DNA of 7,412 bases from an uncultured Ruminococcus sp. (lineage in GTDB: Bacteria; Bacillota; Clostridia; Oscillospirales; Ruminococcaceae): contig CAADWP010000058.1 of assembly GCA_900752785.1 (NCBI GenBank), forward strand, positions 1-7,412. Reading direction: 5' to 3'. The position numbers and the translations under genes are program-made. The notes under the pieces were generated by a model. It was not told the origin of the DNA and searched no databases. It was given only the letters and a program-made list of their open reading frames with translations. The stretch's first letter is position 1. Each line of letters starts with the position of its first letter. Below, one piece after another: positions 1-4,535 of this stretch.

Positions 1-63
1 CTGATTCTTCTCGCAATTATCCTCGTACCCGTCCTCCAGAACATGATGACAGGCGCAGTCTGA
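1..63 (+). CDS. C-terminal end of a small hydrophobic membrane protein (probably Maff2/VirB2-like), partial
   Basis: Only the last 20 codons are in the window, read in frame 1 and closed by TGA at 61-63. The residues are almost entirely hydrophobic (LILLAIILVPVLQNMMTGAV), like the end of a membrane helix followed by a short tail. In related Clostridia conjugative elements the gene just before the VirB6-like gene, sometimes with a methyltransferase-like gene between, is a short Maff2-family protein, thought to be VirB2/pilin-like. That positional argument is the main basis for the name, and the sequence seen is too short to prove it. It could instead be the end of another small membrane protein. 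The next gene starts 27 bases on, so the two are probably co-transcribed. Confidence 0.55.
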   Translation: MILLAIILVPVLQNMMTGAV

Positions 64-90
64 TCATCACTTGATACGGGTGGGCGGAAT

Positions 91-723
91 GTGGGAAATC
101 AAACTATGGGAATCAATATTGGTTATCTGACAGCCAACAGAACAAGTGCAGGAGATGAGGTGTATACGCCGTTTTATGCGGTAGAACCGCTTCTTGAATT
201 TCTTCCGAAAGATAAGAAGATCTGGTGTCCGTTCGATGAGGAATGGAGCGCATTTTATCAGCTTCTTTCAGAAAAAGGATACGATGTGACACGAAGCAGT
301 CTGAGCGAGGGACAGGATTTTTTCAGCTATCAGCCTGATGATTGGGATATTCTCGTAAGCAATCCCCCGTTCAGCAAGAAAGACGATGTACTGAAAAGAG
401 CTTTTTCTTTCGGAAAGCCGTTTGCATTGCTGCTTCCCGTGAACAGTATTCAGGGCAAAAAGCGGTTTGAAATCTTTCAGAATGAGATTCAGATGCTTGT
501 TTTTGACGGCAGAGTGAATTATCACACCAACGGTGATATGCAGAATTTCAAAGAGGGCAATCATTTTGGCTCTGCGTACTTTTGCCGTGATCTCCTCCCT
601 ACGAAACTGGAACTGCGCAGGCTTGTCAGATATGACAGACCATTAACAAATAACTTGGAGGGGGTGATGAAAAATGGGAGTAATCAGCGATGCAATCGAC
701 GCACTGGAAGATTGGTGCTGTGA
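91..723 (+). CDS. Putative adenine-specific DNA methyltransferase-like protein of the conjugation operon
   Basis: A soluble protein of 210 residues. The clearest signature is DILVSNPPFSKKD at residues 86-98, whose NPPF (91-94) is the catalytic motif IV of N6-adenine methyltransferases. A YTP motif (25-27) and a hydrophobic strand FALLLPVNS (111-119), as seen after NPPF in such folds, support the call. The usual glycine-rich SAM-binding motif I is not recognisable; its place is taken by IWCPFDEEWSAF (44-55). There is room for only the catalytic fold and no separate target-recognition domain, so activity is uncertain. The start is ambiguous: GTG at 91, with a weak GGGTGGG at 78-84, or ATG at 106. 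The last roughly 17 codons overlap the next gene in another frame, so the tail after YDRPL (181-185) is probably not part of the fold. Members of this family in similar operons are, from memory, sometimes labelled sugar-phosphate nucleotidyltransferase, which the NPPF motif does not support. A role in protecting transferred DNA or modifying host DNA is inference. Confidence 0.75.
   Translation: MGNQTMGINIGYLTANRTSAGDEVYTPFYAVEPLLEFLPKDKKIWCPFDEEWSAFYQLLSEKGYDVTRSSLSEGQDFFSYQPDDWDILVSNPPFSKKDDVLKRAFSFGKPFALLLPVNSIQGKKRFEIFQNEIQMLVFDGRVNYHTNGDMQNFKEGNHFGSAYFCRDLLPTKLELRRLVRYDRPLTNNLEGVMKNGSNQRCNRRTGRLVL
657..667 (+). promoter_or_regulatory. Strong ribosome binding site of the VirB6-like gene, inside the preceding reading frame
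   Basis: GGAGGGGGTGA lies just upstream of the ATG at 674 and matches the 16S anti-Shine-Dalgarno over an unusually long run. It fixes 674 as the start of the VirB6-like gene. It is embedded in the coding sequence of the methyltransferase-like gene. An ATG at 667-669 lies closer to it but is in the frame of the upstream gene, so it is not the start of the downstream one. Confidence 0.75.
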
Positions 724-1609
724 CTTATTCAAGGATGGCATCAAATCGCAGTTTGACAGTATTTCAAATCTGCTGACAGATACGTTTGCCCAGACAACGG
801 GAAACGGCGGACTTGTAAGCTCATATCTTGCCTCGCATCCTGCGCATTTTACAGGAAATACAACAGGCACGGGATCGACAATATGGACAACGATTGAAAC
901 GCTGTGCAATAACGTAGTTGTGCCGATTGGCGGATTTATCCTGACAATTATTCTTCTGAATGAACTGATACAAATGGTGCTGCGAGGGAACAATTTCAAG
1001 GACTTTGACGATTCAATATTCATAAAATGGATCATCAAAGCCTTATGCGGTGTAATACTGGTTGCCAACACATATTACATCGCTTCAGCACTATTTTCGT
1101 TTGGCACAACGGTATGCTCCAACGGACTTGCCACACTATTCGGCAGCGGTGATTACCTGTCTACTCCGCTTTCAATCAGCAAATCAGCTTTAAGCGGACT
1201 ATCGTTAGGCGAGCTGATGACGGTATGGTTCATATCCCTGATCGTTCATCTTGGAGTGCTGATTCTGATAGTAGCTATCGTTATCACACTTGCAAGCCGT
1301 ATCATCGAGGTATTTATGTATCTCAGCATTGCACCAATTCCAATGGCAACAATGATGGACAGTGGAGAATGGGCAGGCATCGGCAAAAACTGGATCAAGC
1401 AGCTTCTGGCGCTTTCCTTTCAGGGGTTCTTTATCATCGTGGCGCTCGGCATTTTTAAAACGCTGTTCAGCAATGCGATCATCGCATTGAATTCCAGTAC
1501 GGACGGTGTTGTTATGCAAATGGGTATGCTCTTGGGATATACGGCAGCTCTGATTTTCACGATCCTGCGTACAGGAGCTATCTCAAAGTCTGTGTTTAGC
1601 GCTCACTAA
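674..1609 (+). CDS. VirB6/TrbL-like conjugal transfer membrane protein, CD1112 type
   Basis: A polytopic membrane protein of 311 residues. VirB6/TrbL proteins form part of the inner-membrane translocation channel and work with VirB3 and VirB4. The N-terminal about 75 residues are polar and begin with an amphipathic stretch containing a Cys pair (DWCCDLF, 13-19). Hydrophobic segments follow at about 80-102, 115-140, 182-207, 210-226, 243-263 and 282-300. The conserved-looking block SIAPIPMATMMDSGEWAGIG (218-237) between two helices, followed by a Lys/Trp loop (KNWIKQ), is typical of TrbL/VirB6 proteins, where it precedes the last helices. The tail is short and polar (SKSVFSAH). The start is set by the strong GGAGGGGGTGA site. 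The gene overlaps the preceding one by 50 bases and is followed 19 bases later by the PrgI-family gene, so it sits in the core secretion cluster. Order and topology together make the family call firm; the exact helix count is by eye. Confidence 0.88.
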   Translation: MGVISDAIDALEDWCCDLFKDGIKSQFDSISNLLTDTFAQTTGNGGLVSSYLASHPAHFTGNTTGTGSTIWTTIETLCNNVVVPIGGFILTIILLNELIQMVLRGNNFKDFDDSIFIKWIIKALCGVILVANTYYIASALFSFGTTVCSNGLATLFGSGDYLSTPLSISKSALSGLSLGELMTVWFISLIVHLGVLILIVAIVITLASRIIEVFMYLSIAPIPMATMMDSGEWAGIGKNWIKQLLALSFQGFFIIVALGIFKTLFSNAIIALNSSTDGVVMQMGMLLGYTAALIFTILRTGAISKSVFSAH

Positions 1610-1628
1610 AACAAGATCGGAGGACAAA

Positions 1629-2006
1629 ATGGCACATTATGTACAGATCCCAAAGGACTTGAACGACATTAAGGAAAAGTTCATTATGGGATTGACAAAA
1701 CGACAGGTAATATGCTTTGGCATCGGTCTTGTTCTCGGTGCGCCCGTTTTCTTTCTGACGAGAGCCGCAATCGGAATGTCGGGAGCTATTTTCGCAATGG
1801 GAGCTTGTTCTGCCCCTGCGATACTCTGCGGACTGTACAGGAAAAACGGCGTATTTCTCGAAAAACAGGCAGGATATATGCGTGAATACTTTACAAGACC
1901 ACGAAAGCGGTATTACAAAGCAACAAACATTTTCATGTGCTTTGAACGGCACATCGAATACAACAGAATTAAAAAGAAGCTGAGAGATGCCGAAAAGAAA
2001 GGGTAA
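1629..2006 (+). CDS. PrgI family protein (VirB3-like inner-membrane subunit), CD1111 type
   Basis: A small membrane protein of 125 residues. Family hallmarks are the N-terminal YVQIPKDL (4-11), the GLTKRQ motif (21-26) just before the first membrane segment, two hydrophobic helices at about 27-44 and 48-69, and a very basic C-terminal cytoplasmic tail (TRPRKRYYK, 89-97; RIKKKLRDAEKK near the end). PrgI-family proteins of Gram-positive conjugative elements correspond in position and topology to VirB3, which docks the VirB4 ATPase at the membrane. Here the gene lies directly before the VirB4-like gene, as expected. The ATG at 1629 follows GGAGG (1619-1623) at a spacing of five bases. The gap to the next gene, 63 bases, is the longest in the window and holds possible regulatory sequence. 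Confidence 0.92.
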   Translation: MAHYVQIPKDLNDIKEKFIMGLTKRQVICFGIGLVLGAPVFFLTRAAIGMSGAIFAMGACSAPAILCGLYRKNGVFLEKQAGYMREYFTRPRKRYYKATNIFMCFERHIEYNRIKKKLRDAEKKG

Positions 2007-2018
2007 CAGCTTTACATA

Positions 2019-2024
2019 TATAAT
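2019..2024 (+). promoter_or_regulatory. TATAAT box in the PrgI/VirB4 gap (possible weak internal promoter)
   Basis: A perfect TATAAT sits in an AT-rich patch (2011-2033) between two otherwise closely packed genes. No TTGACA-like hexamer lies 16-18 bases upstream and there is no TG extended -10 dinucleotide, so as a sigma-A promoter it is incomplete. If active it would give separate expression of the ATPase and the downstream genes. This is a weak call. Confidence 0.2.
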
Positions 2025-2039
2025 AGTATACTTTCGGTA

Positions 2040-2062
2040 TCTCCGCTTTAAATTTACGGAGG
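2040..2062 (+). promoter_or_regulatory. Inverted repeat covering the ribosome binding site of the VirB4-like gene
   Basis: CTCCG at 2041-2045 is the exact reverse complement of CGGAG at 2057-2061, separated by an 11-base AT-rich loop (CTTTAAATTTA). A U-G pair (2040 with 2062) could extend the stem to six. The right arm contains four of the five bases of the GGAGG Shine-Dalgarno (2058-2062) that serves the ATG at 2070, seven bases further on. In RNA the hairpin would hide that site and could lower or tune translation of the ATPase. The pairing is read directly from the sequence; the regulatory role is inference, and so short a stem could occur by chance. Confidence 0.35.
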
Positions 2063-2069
2063 AAGTTAA

Positions 2070-4514
2070 ATGGGCTTTAGAAAGAGAAATGCCAAAACAA
2101 GTGATAACCGCAGTAAATCGGCAGTTATCATGGGCAAGCCTGCCGGACAGCTTACCAAAGAGGAAAAGAAAATGTTATCCGCAAGAATGGCGGAGATTAG
2201 GAGTGAAAACGGCGGTAAATCAACTGTGCAGAACACAATTCCGTTCCTGTGTATGTATCGGGACGGCGTATGTCAGGTGTCGGAGAATTTCTTTTCCCTG
2301 ACGGTGCAGTTTTACGATGCCAACTATTCTATCGCTGAATTTGACGAGCAGAACAACATTTTCAGCAAATACTGCGATGTGATCAACCTTTTTGATAACA
2401 CGATCAAGTTTCAGCTCACCTTTGAAAACCAGAACAGATCAAAGGAAAAGCTGATAAAAACGGTGCAGATACCCGAACAGGCGGACAATTTTAATGCAAT
2501 TCGCAAGGAATATTCGTCCATGCTGACCGACAAGCTGTTAAAAGGCAGCAATGGACAGTCGGCAAGAAAATTTCTGACATTCGGAATTGAATCCACTTCA
2601 TATAAAGCGGCAAGGGCAAAGCTCATGTCCATCAAAAATGACGTAATCAAGGGATTTAAGGCTTTCGGTGTTGAAGCGGAAATGCTTGACGGCAGACAGA
2701 GGCTTGAAGCGTTATATTACGCTCTCAATCCCTATCGCAATGCCCCATTTATTTTCGATTGGGATTCGATGCTTCGGGCAGGAATGGACACAAAGGATTT
2801 TATCTGTCCTCCCTCGCTGAAATTCAATAAGGCTGATTTTGAGATAGGCAATGCTTACGGCGCTGTGTGGGGTATGAATATCCTCGCCGGAGAGCTGCCC
2901 GATGAGATTTTGAGGGATTTCCTTGAAATGCAAAACCTGTTCTGCGTGAATATTCACGCCCAACCTCTCGATCAGATAGATGCCCTGAAATTCGTCAAAA
3001 AGAAGCTCACGGCGGTAGAGTCTATGAAGATCGACGAGCAGAAAAAAGCATCGCAATCCGGCTATGATCCTGATATTCTGCCACCTGCGATCAAAATGTA
3101 CATCGAGGATATTGAGAAGCTCCTTGCTGATCTGAACAGCAAAAATGAGCGTTTATTTCATATATCGATCAGCATCAGAAGCTACGCTAAAACGAAAAAA
3201 GAACTGAAATTGCAGTCGGAGATGTTAAAGCGTATCTGTCAGAAAAACAACTGTACCATTTTCTCCTACGATTATCGGCAGGAGCAGACGTTAGTTTCCA
3301 CACTTCCGCTTTGCTACAATGAAATTCCTGTTTGTCGTGAAATGCACACAAGCGGAATCGCAATCTTCGTGCCGTTTACCACAAAAGAATTGTTTCAGGA
3401 CGGACAGGCTACCTATTACGGTATCAATACGCTGTCTGGAAATATGATCCGTGCAAATCGTTCCCGATTGAAAAACCCTAACGGTTTGATTTTAGGAACT
3501 CCCGGAAGTGGTAAGTCATTCTCGGTCAAGAGAGAAATACTCGACTGCTTTCTGACAACGATTGACGATATTATTATCTGCGATCCCGAAGGAGAATATT
3601 TTCCCCTTGTTTCGGCGCTTCATGGACAGTTGATCCGTATCGCTTCAAACAGCGAACAGCATATCAATCCTATGGATATTACCATTGATGAGTACCTTTT
3701 TGAAAATCCAATGGAAGTTATCGCCAATAAATCGGACTTTTTGATTTCTTTGTGTGAAATTATTGTCGGCGGTCGATACGGTCTTTCTTCTGAGGAGCGT
3801 TCAGTTATTGATAAATGTGTTCAGCGCATTTACAAGAATTTCATTGAAAATGAGCCGACTATGGAGAAAATGCCTTTGCTTTCTGATTTGCAGCATGAGC
3901 TGAATCATGAGGGCGAGGTTGCTTTGAGAGTGTCCAACTCTCTTGAAATGTTTGTCAACGGTTCGCAGAATTTGTTCAATCATCGCACAAATATTGATTT
4001 GTCCAACCGCCTGATTTGTTTTGATATCAAGGAGCTTGGCAATCAGTTGAAGAAAGTCGGTATGCTGATCGTGCAGGATACCGTGTGGAATCGTGTTTCC
4101 GCTAACCGTGAGAAAAAGAAGATCACCCGGTACTATATCGACGAGTTCCACCTCCTGCTGAAAGAGGAGCAGACGGCGAAGTATTCTGCGGAAATCTGGA
4201 AAAGATTCCGTAAATGGGGCGGTGTTCCTACGGGAATTACGCAGAACGTCAAGGATTTGCTTTCTTCTCAGGAAGTCGAAAATATCTTTGACAACTCTGA
4301 TTTCGTATATATGCTCAATCAGGCTGCCGGAGATCGTGACATTCTCGCTGAAAAGCTCCACATCTCAAAGGAACAGATGAAGTACGTCACGAACAGCGGT
4401 GCAGGCGAGGGGCTTATTAGATACGATAAGGTGCTTTTGCCGTTTACCGACCATTTTCCACAGAATACAGAAATGTTCCGCTTAATGACAACTCGTCCGC
4501 AAGACCAAACGTAA
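2070..4514 (+). CDS. VirB4-like conjugal transfer ATPase, CD1110 type
   Basis: The 814-residue energising ATPase of the type IV secretion channel, acting at the cytoplasmic face of the membrane with VirB3/PrgI and VirB6. The N-terminal part (about 1-440) is the divergent VirB4 platform domain, preceded by a short basic leader. The C-terminal RecA-like domain begins near NRSRLKNPNGLILG. Walker A is GTPGSGKS (476-483). The family motif CDPEGEY follows with D505. Walker B is RYYIDEFHLLL with D691-E692. The motif GITQNVKDLL around residues 722-731 is also conserved in VirB4 proteins. All key nucleotide-binding residues look intact and the length is normal, so the protein should be active. The ATG at 2070 has GGAGG at 2058-2062. 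Leucine codon use changes inside the gene, with TTG rare up to about 3000 and frequent between about 3390 and 4050. The next gene starts 21 bases after the stop. Confidence 0.95.
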   Translation: MGFRKRNAKTSDNRSKSAVIMGKPAGQLTKEEKKMLSARMAEIRSENGGKSTVQNTIPFLCMYRDGVCQVSENFFSLTVQFYDANYSIAEFDEQNNIFSKYCDVINLFDNTIKFQLTFENQNRSKEKLIKTVQIPEQADNFNAIRKEYSSMLTDKLLKGSNGQSARKFLTFGIESTSYKAARAKLMSIKNDVIKGFKAFGVEAEMLDGRQRLEALYYALNPYRNAPFIFDWDSMLRAGMDTKDFICPPSLKFNKADFEIGNAYGAVWGMNILAGELPDEILRDFLEMQNLFCVNIHAQPLDQIDALKFVKKKLTAVESMKIDEQKKASQSGYDPDILPPAIKMYIEDIEKLLADLNSKNERLFHISISIRSYAKTKKELKLQSEMLKRICQKNNCTIFSYDYRQEQTLVSTLPLCYNEIPVCREMHTSGIAIFVPFTTKELFQDGQATYYGINTLSGNMIRANRSRLKNPNGLILGTPGSGKSFSVKREILDCFLTTIDDIIICDPEGEYFPLVSALHGQLIRIASNSEQHINPMDITIDEYLFENPMEVIANKSDFLISLCEIIVGGRYGLSSEERSVIDKCVQRIYKNFIENEPTMEKMPLLSDLQHELNHEGEVALRVSNSLEMFVNGSQNLFNHRTNIDLSNRLICFDIKELGNQLKKVGMLIVQDTVWNRVSANREKKKITRYYIDEFHLLLKEEQTAKYSAEIWKRFRKWGGVPTGITQNVKDLLSSQEVENIFDNSDFVYMLNQAAGDRDILAEKLHISKEQMKYVTNSGAGEGLIRYDKVLLPFTDHFPQNTEMFRLMTTRPQDQT

Positions 4515-4535
4515 ACTGCACAGAATGGAGGAAAA

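Noticed and set aside
91..723. Sugar-phosphate nucleotidyltransferase label that I recall being used for similar proteins
   Set aside because: There is no nucleotidyltransferase glycine-rich signature; NPPF in its strand context points to a methyltransferase-like fold.
640..730. Frameshift or gene fusion between the methyltransferase-like and VirB6-like genes
   Set aside because: The downstream gene has its own very strong ribosome binding site and a complete N-terminus, so a simple overlap explains the region.
1987..2301. Plus-strand frame of 104 codons spanning the PrgI/VirB4 junction
   Set aside because: It overlaps the end of the PrgI gene and the start of the ATPase in a third frame, has no proper ribosome binding site and no family resemblance.
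3801..4361. Long open frame of 186 codons on the minus strand
   Set aside because: It lies wholly inside the VirB4-like ATPase coding sequence, has no ribosome binding site that I can see and a composition typical of an antisense shadow.
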